Source of the DNA: Haloarcula marismortui ATCC 43049
GTDB taxonomy: Archaea > Halobacteriota > Halobacteria > Halobacteriales > Haloarculaceae
DNA: 64,000 nt
Assembly: GCF_000011085.1 (NCBI RefSeq)
Contig: NC_006397.1
Span: 186,001-250,000 of the forward strand
Direction of reading: 5' to 3'
Position 1 is the first letter of the stretch, and every line of letters starts with the position of its first letter. Shown one piece after another: positions 25,283 to 33,955 of the stretch. The notes beneath the pieces were generated by a model. That model made no database searches, was not told where the DNA came from, and saw nothing but the letters and a program-made list of their open reading frames with translations. The position numbers and the translations under genes are program-made.

Positions 25283-26044
25283 ATGCGCGTTGAAGACGGC
25301 GCTGTTCGACGAATCGTATTCGACCGTCCAGATTCGAAAAACGCGATAACGGCAGCGGTCGCTACTGAATTAGCCGATGCGCTCGAGGATCTCGACCCGG
25401 CGACGCACGACGCCGTCCTCCTCACTGGCGACGGTGATTCGTTCAGCGCTGGCGGGGATATCGAGGCGATGAGCGAGCGGGAAGAATCGGCAACGGAAGC
25501 CTACGAGCGAGTCCGGACAACACTGGGCCGGGTCGCCAGCAATATCCTCTCGGCACCCGTGCCTGTCGTCGCGAAGGTCAACGGCGACGCAGTCGGTGCC
25601 GGGCTGTCGCTTGTGGCCGTCGCTGATTTCGCGTACGCCGCCAGTTCCGCGCGGTTCGGTGCATCGTTCATCAGCGTCGGCCTCGTGCCGGACATGGGCG
25701 CAACCGCCATCCTCCCACGGCTGATCGGTCTCAGGAAAACCAAAGAACTCGCGTTCACTGGGAAGCTGATCGACGCCGAGAGCGCCGCCGAAATGGATCT
25801 GATCAACGAGGCTATCGACCCGGCCGAGCTCGATGCGCGGACAGCTGACCTGCTCGAAACGCTTCAGGCACAGCCAACGGAGAACCTCGGGCTGGCGAAG
25901 GAAGCGATCCACGACAACATCGGCCAGCCCCTGGAAACCGGGCTGCGTCGAGAAGCACGCATCCAATCACTGGCGTACGATACGCCGGGACATGCACGTG
26001 GTGTCGAGGCGTTTCTGGACGGGCGAACCCCGGATTTCGACTAG
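25283..26044 (+). CDS. paaG: PaaG-like ring-1,2-epoxyphenylacetyl-CoA isomerase
   Basis: A crotonase-fold protein of 253 residues. Oxyanion-hole motifs are 'DSFSAGGDIEAMSE' and 'AKVNGDAVGAGLSLVAVADF'. Where hydratases have the first catalytic Glu it reads 'FGASFISVGLVPDMGATAIL'. The 'VPD' Asp matches the Asp used by PaaG to convert the epoxide to oxepin-CoA. A Glu follows in 'KTKELAFTG'. This residue pattern and the position right after the paaA regulator favour PaaG over a general hydratase; I made the alignment by eye. It converges with the amidohydrolase gene, overlapping by four bases. Confidence 0.75.
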   Translation: MRVEDGAVRRIVFDRPDSKNAITAAVATELADALEDLDPATHDAVLLTGDGDSFSAGGDIEAMSEREESATEAYERVRTTLGRVASNILSAPVPVVAKVNGDAVGAGLSLVAVADFAYAASSARFGASFISVGLVPDMGATAILPRLIGLRKTKELAFTGKLIDAESAAEMDLINEAIDPAELDARTADLLETLQAQPTENLGLAKEAIHDNIGQPLETGLRREARIQSLAYDTPGHARGVEAFLDGRTPDFD

Positions 26045-26916
26045 CGGTCGAAAAACTCCTGTGCGTTCTCGAACAGAATCTTCCGCTGGACATCCGTATC
26101 AAAGTCAGTGTCGCGAGCGAACGATTCGAGCCACGTTTCTGGGTCGATCATCGGATAATCGGTGCCGAACATCACCTTGTCTTTGAGGACCGTGCCGGCG
26201 TAATGGAGTACCTGATCGTCGATATACTTCGGCACCCAGCCGGAGAGGTCCATGTACACGTTGCCCTTCTGCTGGCAGATGGCCAGCTGCTCTTTCTCCC
26301 ACGGGAAGGCGGGATGGGCGATGAGGATATCGAGGTCCGGATGTGCAGCAGCCACGTCGTCGATAAGCATCGGGTTGCCGTACTTGATTTTCAGGCCGCG
26401 ACCGCCGGCGCTACAGGCTCCCAGTGTCGAGTTCCCGCCGTGGAAGACAACGGGGACGCCGAGGTCTTCGATGGTACTCCACAGATGGTCGTGGCGTTCA
26501 TCGGAGGGGTCAAAGCCCTGTGCGATCTGCTGGAATTTGAACCCCGAAAGGTCCAGATCCTCAACGCACCGGATCGCCTCCTGCACGCAGTCGTCTTTCA
26601 GTGGGTCGACGCTCCCGAACCCGACGAAGAAGTCGGGATACTCGTCCCGGACCTCAGCGACGTAGTCGTTCGGGACGGGTGGGTTCCCGGTGTTCGTCTC
26701 CGCGTCCCAGCCAAGCAGGACAGCACCACCGACGCCCGCCTCGTGGTACTCCGCGAGCATTTCGTCGTAGTCCCACGTCTCCAGATCAGTGCCGAACCGG
26801 TCGGCGGCGTCTTGCATCATTTCGCCGCCGGCGTCGTGGAGGAACTCACTGGTCGGTTGGTGCGCGTGCGTGTCGAACAGTTGTCTGTCGGCGACACCCG
26901 GGAGGTCAGTTGTCAC
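26041..26916 (-). CDS. Amidohydrolase-family (ACMSD-like) TIM-barrel enzyme
   Basis: A 291-residue metal-dependent hydrolase or decarboxylase of the amidohydrolase_2 group. The N-terminal metal motif is 'FDTHAHQPTSEFLHDAG'. 'VFHGGNSTLGACS', 'ILIAHPAFPWEKEQLAIC' and 'VMFGTDYPMIDPETWLES' give the later His and Asp ligands. The start is a GTG at 26916; a TATA-like GATTTTTATG centred near 26943 puts transcription at that codon. Relatives decarboxylate aromatic acids (gamma-resorcylate or aminocarboxymuconate semialdehyde) or hydrolyse lactones. In this island a role on an aromatic intermediate is likely, but the substrate is open. Confidence 0.75.
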   Translation of the reverse strand: MTTDLPGVADRQLFDTHAHQPTSEFLHDAGGEMMQDAADRFGTDLETWDYDEMLAEYHEAGVGGAVLLGWDAETNTGNPPVPNDYVAEVRDEYPDFFVGFGSVDPLKDDCVQEAIRCVEDLDLSGFKFQQIAQGFDPSDERHDHLWSTIEDLGVPVVFHGGNSTLGACSAGGRGLKIKYGNPMLIDDVAAAHPDLDILIAHPAFPWEKEQLAICQQKGNVYMDLSGWVPKYIDDQVLHYAGTVLKDKVMFGTDYPMIDPETWLESFARDTDFDTDVQRKILFENAQEFFDR

Positions 26917-27130
26917 AGAGAGAGATTTTACCCAGTGTCATAAAAATCCATGCTGTTTGTGCCGTGCAGCAGACCCACCGAAGTAGACGGATAGTTGTGA
27001 TACCGATAGCTGATTCACGAAGCGGCGTACTGACTGCGACAGGGAACGGGTCGCCAGACCCACGGTCATCCTGTGCATGGCCGGGCGTCTATCCCCTACC
27101 ATCTTACTGCTGGGGGGTGAACGCACAGCT

Positions 27131-27964
27131 ATGGTTCGTCGCAGTGTTCTGTTTGCGCCGGGAGACAATGCGGAGTTAATGCGGAAAGCGGCCGGTGGCG
27201 ACGCTGATGTCGTCGTCTTCGACCTCGAGGATGCGGTTGCACCGGCTGATAAAGAACAGGCACGTGAATCGGTTCAGTCGGTACTCTCGGCTGTCAACTC
27301 GAACAGCCACATCTGCGTTCGTATCAATCCCGTGGGAGTTAGCGCCACAGCCGACCTCGGGGGGATACTGTCGGACACCAGTCCCGACAGTGTGATGCTC
27401 CCGAAAGCTAGTTCGGCCGAGGACATCTCGGCACTGGAACGGCTCCTCGGGGAGTACAATGCGGATCTCCCGGTGCTTGCGCTAGTGGAATCGGCCGCCG
27501 GCGTCCTCAACGCGGCGGAGATTGCAGCCGCCGACCCGACCGATGCCCTCCTCTTTGGGGCCGAGGACCTTGCAGCCGACCTCGGTGCGAGTCGCACCAG
27601 CGATGGACGGGAGGTGCTCTATGCACGCCAGCGGGTCGTCGTTGCGGCCAGCGCCGCAGGAATCGATGCAATCGATACGATCTACCCGGAATACGGCGAT
27701 CTGGATGGCCTCCGTGACGCAACTGAGTTCGCTGCCCAACTCGGGTACGACGGGAAGATGGCAATCCACCCAGATCAGGTCGCGGTCATCAACGACGCGT
27801 TTACCCCAAGTGACGAGGAGATAGCATGGGCCGAACGCATCATCGCGGCCGACGAAGAAACAGATGCTGGGGTGTTCGAAGTCGACGGGGAGATGATCGA
27901 CGCACCGCTTATCGCACAGGCAGAGCGTGTCCTCGAACGCGCTCGCGAGGCCGGGCAGCGGTAG
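27131..27964 (+). CDS. HpcH/HpaI-CitE-family acyl-CoA lyase
   Basis: A 277-residue TIM-barrel lyase of the malyl-CoA lyase/CitE type. The start is followed by 'VRRSVLFAPGDNAELMRKAA'. 'VVVFDLEDAVAPADKEQARE' holds the acidic metal ligands, and 'VLALVESAAGVLNAAEIAAA', 'LFGAEDLAADLG' and 'GYDGKMAIHPDQV' complete the family pattern. These enzymes split 3-hydroxyacyl-CoA with Mg2+. It lies between an aromatic set and a cluster resembling leucine breakdown that shows no classical HMG-CoA lyase. It may therefore cleave HMG-CoA, malyl-CoA or methylmalyl-CoA; I cannot choose from sequence. Confidence 0.82.
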   Translation: MVRRSVLFAPGDNAELMRKAAGGDADVVVFDLEDAVAPADKEQARESVQSVLSAVNSNSHICVRINPVGVSATADLGGILSDTSPDSVMLPKASSAEDISALERLLGEYNADLPVLALVESAAGVLNAAEIAAADPTDALLFGAEDLAADLGASRTSDGREVLYARQRVVVAASAAGIDAIDTIYPEYGDLDGLRDATEFAAQLGYDGKMAIHPDQVAVINDAFTPSDEEIAWAERIIAADEETDAGVFEVDGEMIDAPLIAQAERVLERAREAGQR

Positions 27965-28006
27965 CCAACGACAACACCTATCCGGGACCTGACTGTGCTG
28001 TCGTGT

Positions 28007-28729
28007 ATGAAAGCCGTCGTCCGGCAGAACTTCGATGCCAGCGTCGACGCCTACACGGCCTACGAGCGCCGGACCAATCGCTTCACGTCGCTCGCACGCC
28101 TGCTCGCCGTCGAGATGAGCACTCATGCTGACGACGGGCTTGGGACAGTGCTCGATGCGGGCGCAGGCACAGGTGTGAGCACACGCGTATTCACCGAGAC
28201 AGCAGCGGAGACTATTGCGCTCGACATCAGCCGCGAGATGCTGAGCGAAATCGAGTCCACTGCCCGACTGCAAGCTGATTTCGACCACCTGCCGCTCTGT
28301 GACCAGTCAGTCGACGGGGTGGCGTTTACCGCTTCGCTCTTTTTGGTCCCCGAGCCAGCGGCCGCAGTGCGGGAGGCCGCCAGAGTGCTCCGGTCTGGTG
28401 GGGTGGTCGGGGCCGTCGCGCCGCTTGGCTGGTTCCGTCCTGACGGCACGGACGTGTTCGAACAGTTTGAGCGCGAGTCACGCTCCCCGACTGACACATC
28501 GGCTCTCCAAGACGCCCTCGCGGGTGAGTTCTCAACGACGACAGGAACGTGGCGGTTTTCGACGACTGCCGAAAACATCCGGCTGTTCCACGCGATTCCC
28601 GCGATGGCCGCACGGCTCTATCCAAAGTTCGACATCGAAGAACGGGTTCTGCGAGCCCGTGAACTCCTCAGCTCTCTCAATGGGACGTTCGAGCAACGAT
28701 GGCGGTGGGTCATCGGTGTCCCAGAGTAA
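28007..28729 (+). CDS. SAM-dependent class I methyltransferase
   Basis: About 240 residues. Motif I 'TVLDAGAGTGVSTRVF' lies near residue 43, 'IALDISREMLSEIESTA' is motif II and 'RVLRSGGVVGAVAPLGWF' is the later strand. The N-terminal 'FDASVDAYTAYERRTNRF' resembles BioC or UbiE-type methyltransferases, which begin 'FDRAA..Y'. It follows the lyase gene by 43 bases in the same direction. ATG at 28007 is chosen; a GTG 12 bases before is possible. Substrate unknown. Confidence 0.78.
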   Translation: MKAVVRQNFDASVDAYTAYERRTNRFTSLARLLAVEMSTHADDGLGTVLDAGAGTGVSTRVFTETAAETIALDISREMLSEIESTARLQADFDHLPLCDQSVDGVAFTASLFLVPEPAAAVREAARVLRSGGVVGAVAPLGWFRPDGTDVFEQFERESRSPTDTSALQDALAGEFSTTTGTWRFSTTAENIRLFHAIPAMAARLYPKFDIEERVLRARELLSSLNGTFEQRWRWVIGVPE

Positions 28730-28770
28730 GCGACTGGGACCCGGGCTTCGTCCGTCAACCGGTCCCGGCG

Positions 28771-29235
28771 TCACTCAGCGGTATCGCGTCGCAGTGACAG
28801 CACGGTCCGGTCGAATTCACAGACGAGGACATCGTCCGAATCTGTGAGTTTGAACACCTCGACGTGCATCGTGACGATGCCGCGGTCACCGTCGCTAGTC
28901 TCGCGTTTGTCGGTCACGGTCGACTGCACGCGGATGGTGTCGCCGTAAAATACCGGGTTCGGATGCTCGACGCTGTCGTAGGACAGGTTCGCGACAATAG
29001 TGCCATCGGTCGTCTCCGGGATGGTCAGTCCGACAGCTAAACTCATGGTGTAGAGCCCGTTGACCAGTCGCTCGCCGAACTCCGTCTCGGCCGCGAACTC
29101 GGCGTCTAAGTGCAACGGCTGCTGGTTCATCGTCATATCACAGAACTGTTGATTGTCGCGCTCGCTGATCGTGCGGCGCTTCTCGTGTTCGATGGTCTCG
29201 CCGACCTCGAACTCTTCGTAATAAAGTCCTGTCAT
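28771..29235 (-). CDS. MaoC-family hydratase
   Basis: A 154-residue hotdog hydratase. It begins 'MTGLYYEEFEVGETIEHEKR' and has 'MTMNQQPLHLDAEFAAETEF' followed by 'GERLVNGLYTMSLAVGLTI'. The usual Asp of the 'GD-x-N-x-H' site is Asn here ('MNQQPLH'), as in mesaconyl-CoA-hydratase-like MaoC proteins. It is last in the run ligase, acyl-CoA dehydrogenase, biotin carboxylase, carboxyltransferase, hydratase, three bases after the carboxyltransferase. In leucine breakdown the step after carboxylation is hydration of 3-methylglutaconyl-CoA, so that is its most likely role. Confidence 0.82.
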   Translation of the reverse strand: MTGLYYEEFEVGETIEHEKRRTISERDNQQFCDMTMNQQPLHLDAEFAAETEFGERLVNGLYTMSLAVGLTIPETTDGTIVANLSYDSVEHPNPVFYGDTIRVQSTVTDKRETSDGDRGIVTMHVEVFKLTDSDDVLVCEFDRTVLSLRRDTAE

Positions 29236-29238
29236 AGC

Positions 29239-30957
29239 TCAGAGGATGGTTCCGTGTTTCTTGTCTGGCAGGTCTTTCTCGACGGTCTCGTAGAACGCAA
29301 ACCGGTTCGTCAGTTCCGTTCTGAGGTCGCTGGGCGGAACGATGTCGTCGACGACAACTTCGCTGGCCATTCGATGAATGTCGATATCCTCGCGATAGGC
29401 TTCGCGGAGTTCTTGCTCCTTTTGCTGTCGTTCGTCCTCGTCATCGATCTCGGAGAGCTTCCGTGCGTAAACGGCGTTGATAGCCGCCTCGGGCCCCATT
29501 ATGGCGATTTCCCCGCTCGGAAGCCCGATCGTCGACTCGGGGTCGTAGGCGGGACCGGACATGGCGTAAATGCCCGCACCGTAGGCCTTCCTGACCACAA
29601 CGGACTGCTTGGGCACTGTCGCCGAAGACGTGGCGTAGATCATCTTCTTGCCCTGTTCGAGGATACCTTCCTTCTCGACGCCTGACCCGGCCATGAACCC
29701 CGGCGTGTCACAGAGATACAACAGCGGGATGTTGTAGGCGTCACAGGTCCAGATGAACTGGGCGGCTTTCTCCGCTGCGTCCGGGAAGATGGCTCCCGCA
29801 CGCTGGGCTGGCTGATTGGCGATGACGCCGATTGGCCGGCCGTCTATCCGGGCAAACGACGTGATTATTTCCTTGCCGTACTCGGGCCGGAGTTCGAGTG
29901 TCGACCCAGCATCGACGACTCGCTCGATCACGTCGAACATATCATAGCCCTTGTTGGGCTTTTCTGGCACGACGGAATCGATACCCTCCGGCGAGCGCTT
30001 CGGGGCCGTCCCGCTGGTCTGTGGTGGGTCTTCGTCGGCGTTGTCGGGCAAATAGCTGATGAGTTGCGCAACGAGTTCGCGGGCGTGTTCCTCGTCGTCG
30101 GCGATGAGGTCCGCACTCCCGGAGTGCTGTGCGTGGATGTCAGGGCCACCAAGTTCTTCGAGACTGATCTCTTCGCCGGTGACCATTTCGACCATCCGGG
30201 GGCTGGCGATCGCCATTGCGCTCATATCCCGGACCATAACGGTGAAATCCGCGAAGACGGGCGTGTAGGCCGCGCCGGCGATACAGGGACCGTACAGCAC
30301 ACAGATCTGCGGGACCCGCCCAGAGAGCATCGAGTGATTGTAGTAGAACTTTCCGATACCTTCGCGGTTGGCGAAAAAGCCCGTCTGCTGGTCGATACGA
30401 CCCCCCGAGGAGTCCATCAGATACAGCACCGGTCGCCCGGTTTTCAGCGCCCGCTGTTGCATCCGGAGGAACTTCTCGACACCCTTTGCGGCCATGCTGC
30501 CGCGTTTGACCGTGTAGTCGTTGGCCATGAAATGCAGGTCACGGCCCTCGAACTCCGCGGCCCCCGTGATGAGCCCGTCGGCCGGGAGCTGGTCGTCGGC
30601 GTCGAACTCCGCAAATTTCCCGTCTTCGAACAGGAAATCGTCACCGAACCACAGGTCGATACGGTCCCGGACGAACAGCTTGCCCTCCTCAGGCAACTGC
30701 TCTTTGTACTTTTCCGGCCCACCTTCGAGGATCTCTGCAATCTCCTCGCGCAGGGCCTCCTCGCGTTCGGTCGGGCCGAGGTCGTCCTCGACTGGGTCCG
30801 TGGATTCATCCTGCCGAGTGCCGTCGTACGTGGCACTGCTGACCGTTTCGCCGCCGTCGACAACGAGGGTAATGTCGTCCTCGAAGTGTGTCGCCAGCGC
30901 CTCGGCAATGGCCTGTGCTTCCGATTCGGTCGCGTCGTCTGAAATTTTGACTTGCAT
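29239..30957 (-). CDS. Acyl-CoA carboxylase, carboxyltransferase (beta) subunit
   Basis: A 572-residue biotin-dependent carboxyltransferase. The N-terminal half carries 'GKLFVRDRIDLWFGDDFLFE', 'LYLMDSSGGRIDQQTGFF' and the oxyanion motif 'VLYGPCIAGAAYTPVFADFT'. The C-terminal half has 'IANQPAQRAGAIFPDAAEKA' and 'LYLCDTPGFMAGSGVEKEGI'. The first 45 residues ('MQVKISDDATESEAQAIAEA') are extra to the domain and resemble epsilon or PccX accessory subunits, followed by an acidic linker. It pairs with the biotin carboxylase gene two bases upstream. The acyl-CoA (3-methylcrotonyl, propionyl or other) is not certain; the surrounding genes favour methylcrotonyl-CoA. Confidence 0.88.
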   Translation of the reverse strand: MQVKISDDATESEAQAIAEALATHFEDDITLVVDGGETVSSATYDGTRQDESTDPVEDDLGPTEREEALREEIAEILEGGPEKYKEQLPEEGKLFVRDRIDLWFGDDFLFEDGKFAEFDADDQLPADGLITGAAEFEGRDLHFMANDYTVKRGSMAAKGVEKFLRMQQRALKTGRPVLYLMDSSGGRIDQQTGFFANREGIGKFYYNHSMLSGRVPQICVLYGPCIAGAAYTPVFADFTVMVRDMSAMAIASPRMVEMVTGEEISLEELGGPDIHAQHSGSADLIADDEEHARELVAQLISYLPDNADEDPPQTSGTAPKRSPEGIDSVVPEKPNKGYDMFDVIERVVDAGSTLELRPEYGKEIITSFARIDGRPIGVIANQPAQRAGAIFPDAAEKAAQFIWTCDAYNIPLLYLCDTPGFMAGSGVEKEGILEQGKKMIYATSSATVPKQSVVVRKAYGAGIYAMSGPAYDPESTIGLPSGEIAIMGPEAAINAVYARKLSEIDDEDERQQKEQELREAYREDIDIHRMASEVVVDDIVPPSDLRTELTNRFAFYETVEKDLPDKKHGTIL

Positions 30958-30959
30958 AC

Positions 30960-32744
30960 TTATTCCTCCAGTACAACCAGGGTGTCACCCATGTCTACGG
31001 AATCGCCCTCTGCGACCGGGACAGATGCAACAGTGCCGCCCGCAGATGCCACCACGTCGTTTTCCATTTTCATCGCCTCCAGCACGCAGACGACATCGCC
31101 CGCAGCAATATCGTCACCGGGTACAACTTTAGTCGAAAGAATAGTGCCCTGCATCTCGGCCGTAATCGCACCCGACGTGGTCACGTCCACCGTGCCGCCA
31201 CCGGATGAGTTGCCGCCCGAAGTGCCACTGCCGGAGCCGCCACTGGCGTTGCCATCACGGGAGATGCGGGGCAGTCCGTCCGTAACGACGACATCGAAGC
31301 GCTTCCCATCGACTTCGACAGCGATTTGATCCGTCGACGCCGCCGAGGCGTCGCCACCGACCTCGTCAGTCCCCCATCGTGCAACAGCCGCGTCGAGGGC
31401 ATCGTCGGCGAGTTCCTGGTCGAGGTATTTTGTTGTATGCGTCCCGGCGCGGAAGGTGTCGTCATCCAGCATCAACCGATGGAACGGGATAGTGGTATGG
31501 ACCCCCTCGACAGTGAAATGGTCGAGAGCACGCTTTGACCGGTCCAGACAGTGCTCCCGGTCCTCGCCAGCGACGATGAGCTTCGCGATCATCGAGTCGT
31601 AGTCGCCCCCGATGTCGTCGCCCTGGGAGACCGCGTGGTCGAGCCGGACACCGATACTGCTTGGCGGCGCGTACGTCGTTAGCGGCCCTGGCGTCGGCGC
31701 GAAGTCTTCCGCCGGGTTCTCCGCGTTGATCCGGTACTCGACGGCGTGCCCGTCTATCGACACGTCGTCCTGTGTAAAGTCCAGTCGCTCGCCTGCAGCG
31801 ACCCGGAGCTGCCAGCGAACGATATCGATCCCGGTCACTGCTTCAGTGACGGTGTGTTCGACCTGAATTCGGGTGTTCACCTCCATGAAATAGAATTCCC
31901 CGTCTTCGACGAGGAACTCCACGGTCCCGGCGTTCGTGTACCCGGCTTCACTGACACCGCGTCTGGCGGCCGCCCCGATCTCCGTACGCAGTTCGGCGTC
32001 AAGCGCTGGACTCGGGGCTTCCTCGATGACTTTCTGGTGGCGACGTTGCAGCGAGCAATCGCGCTCGCCGAGGTGGCGGACATTACCGTGTTCGTCCGCA
32101 AGCACCTGCACTTCGACGTGCTTTGGGGCTTCGAGATACTTTTCGACGTACACCGAGTCATTGCCGAAATACGCTTCCCCCTCGCGTTTTGCGCTTTTGA
32201 GCGCCTCCGCAACTTCGGCCTCGCTCCGAACGATCTTCATGCCACGACCGCCACCGCCGCCTTCAGCCTTGATTGCGATGGGGTAGCCGTACTTGGCACC
32301 CAGTTCGCGCACTTCGTCCGGCTCACTGACCAGGTCCGTCGTGCCGGGGACGACTGGGACACCAGCCTCCTGCATCACCGTCCGGGCTTTCGTCTTTTCG
32401 CCCAGCGTTTCCATCGCGTCGCTTGGCGGGCCGACCCAGGTGAGACCGTCAGCGGCTTCGACGCGGCCAGCGAACTCAGCGTTTTCGGCGAGGAAGCCGT
32501 ACCCGGGGTGGATTGCGTCGGCCCCGGCCCGCTCAGCGACATCAAGGATAGCGGTCTGGTCGAGGTACGACTCGCTTGCAGGTGCCGGGCCGACGTTGTA
32601 TGCGTCGTCGGCGTACTCAACGTGGCCGGCGTTGCGGTCGGCGTCGCTGTAGACGGCGACCGTCTCGATACCCAACTCTTCACACGCAGCCATCACACGA
32701 ACCGCGATTTCGCCGCGGTTTGCGACAAGGACTTTCTCGAACAT
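30960..32744 (-). CDS. Biotin carboxylase with biotin carrier domain (alpha subunit)
   Basis: 594 residues. Residues 1 to about 450 form biotin carboxylase: '[20 protein letters not shown]', the ATP-grasp loop '[14 protein letters not shown]' and the active-site pattern '[20 protein letters not shown]'. A linker rich in Gly and Ser near 500-525 leads to a carrier domain whose biotin Lys is in '[20 protein letters not shown]'. It overlaps the dehydrogenase gene by one base and precedes the carboxyltransferase by two. The pair would carboxylate an acyl-CoA produced by that dehydrogenase. Confidence 0.93.
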   Translation of the reverse strand: MFEKVLVANRGEIAVRVMAACEELGIETVAVYSDADRNAGHVEYADDAYNVGPAPASESYLDQTAILDVAERAGADAIHPGYGFLAENAEFAGRVEAADGLTWVGPPSDAMETLGEKTKARTVMQEAGVPVVPGTTDLVSEPDEVRELGAKYGYPIAIKAEGGGGGRGMKIVRSEAEVAEALKSAKREGEAYFGNDSVYVEKYLEAPKHVEVQVLADEHGNVRHLGERDCSLQRRHQKVIEEAPSPALDAELRTEIGAAARRGVSEAGYTNAGTVEFLVEDGEFYFMEVNTRIQVEHTVTEAVTGIDIVRWQLRVAAGERLDFTQDDVSIDGHAVEYRINAENPAEDFAPTPGPLTTYAPPSSIGVRLDHAVSQGDDIGGDYDSMIAKLIVAGEDREHCLDRSKRALDHFTVEGVHTTIPFHRLMLDDDTFRAGTHTTKYLDQELADDALDAAVARWGTDEVGGDASAASTDQIAVEVDGKRFDVVVTDGLPRISRDGNASGGSGSGTSGGNSSGGGTVDVTTSGAITAEMQGTILSTKVVPGDDIAAGDVVCVLEAMKMENDVVASAGGTVASVPVAEGDSVDMGDTLVVLEE

Positions 32745-33910
32745 TAGTAGGATCTGGGGAAGCCGAGGTGCTGGCCGATATGGTTGTACGCCATCTGCTG
32801 GGAAACTGGGGCCAACCGTGTCAGGTTGATTTCACGCCACCAGCGCTCGACGTCGTACTCCTTCGCGTAGCCCCAGCCACCAAACGCCTGCATCGACTGT
32901 TTGACCGCTTCGATACCAGCACTGACGGCCGTCGCCTTCGCGACGTTTGTCTCGTATCCACACTCTTCGCCCTGGTCGTAGAGCCATGACGCCTTCTCAC
33001 GCATGAGTGCCGCCGTTTCCATACGGGCGTACGCCTTGGTGATCGGGAACGAGACCGCCTGATGGCTCCCGATAGGCGCATCGAACACCTCCCGGTCGCT
33101 GGCGTACTCGATAGCAGTGTCCGCGGCTAGTTTGCCGATACCGGTCCCGGCGGCGGCAAAGCCAATACGTTCCGGGTTCAGCATATCGACCAGGGTCCAC
33201 CAGCCGTCGTCTTCCTCGCCCAGCAGGTTCTCCTCGGGGACCCGAACGTCCTCGATAAAGACTTCACAGGACTTCGAGTAATTGATACCGTGTTTGGGAA
33301 TCGGAGACACGTCGATGTTGGGGTCGTCCATATCGACGATGAACAGGCTTATGCCGTCAGTCCCGCGCTCGACCTCGTCACGTGGGGTCGTGCGCGTGAC
33401 GAGAATCATGTTGTCAGCCCGGTCGGCGAAGGTAATCCAGGCCTTGTTCCCGTTCAGCACGTACTCGTCGCCGTCTTTCTCGGCACGGGTCGCGACGTTC
33501 AGCGTGTTTGTCCCGGCTTCGGGCTCTGTGATACCGATAGAGAAGTTTCGCTTGCCGTTAGCGATGTCCGGCAGATAGGTCTGTTTCTGCGCTTCTGTCC
33601 CGTTCTCGCTGATACCGACAGCAGCCATGCCGGCGGTGAGCACCAGATACCACGTGCCCGCCATGCCACAGCCTTCGGCACAGAGCGTCTCCATGACCAG
33701 CCCCATCTCCTGTATGCCCATCCCGGCCCCTTCGTACTCCGGCGGGACCAGCAGGCCGTGGAAGCCGGCTGCAGCCAGTTCGTCCCAGAATTCCTGTCCG
33801 AACTCGCCTGCTTCTTCTTTTTCGCGCCAGTACTCCGGTCCGTACTCGGCCGCCACGTCCGCTGCGGTCGACCGAATCATCGAGCGTTCCTCTGTAGCTT
33901 CGAAATTCAT
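32744..33910 (-). CDS. Acyl-CoA dehydrogenase, isovaleryl-CoA-dehydrogenase-like
   Basis: A 388-residue FAD enzyme: '[20 protein letters not shown]', '[20 protein letters not shown]' and '[20 protein letters not shown]' are family motifs, with '[20 protein letters not shown]' near the end. The base used by medium-chain enzymes (Glu in 'YEGT') is absent; the aligned stretch is 'RLAPVSQQ'. A Glu instead appears in '[13 protein letters not shown]', the helix-G place used by isovaleryl-CoA and long-chain dehydrogenases. This was judged by eye. Together with the carboxylase genes that follow it points to leucine or isovalerate breakdown. Confidence 0.85.
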   Translation of the reverse strand: MNFEATEERSMIRSTAADVAAEYGPEYWREKEEAGEFGQEFWDELAAAGFHGLLVPPEYEGAGMGIQEMGLVMETLCAEGCGMAGTWYLVLTAGMAAVGISENGTEAQKQTYLPDIANGKRNFSIGITEPEAGTNTLNVATRAEKDGDEYVLNGNKAWITFADRADNMILVTRTTPRDEVERGTDGISLFIVDMDDPNIDVSPIPKHGINYSKSCEVFIEDVRVPEENLLGEEDDGWWTLVDMLNPERIGFAAAGTGIGKLAADTAIEYASDREVFDAPIGSHQAVSFPITKAYARMETAALMREKASWLYDQGEECGYETNVAKATAVSAGIEAVKQSMQAFGGWGYAKEYDVERWWREINLTRLAPVSQQMAYNHIGQHLGFPRSY

Positions 33911-33955
33911 TGTGGTTGTGTCTGCGTTGGCACTCGTACTGCTTGATACCCTGTG

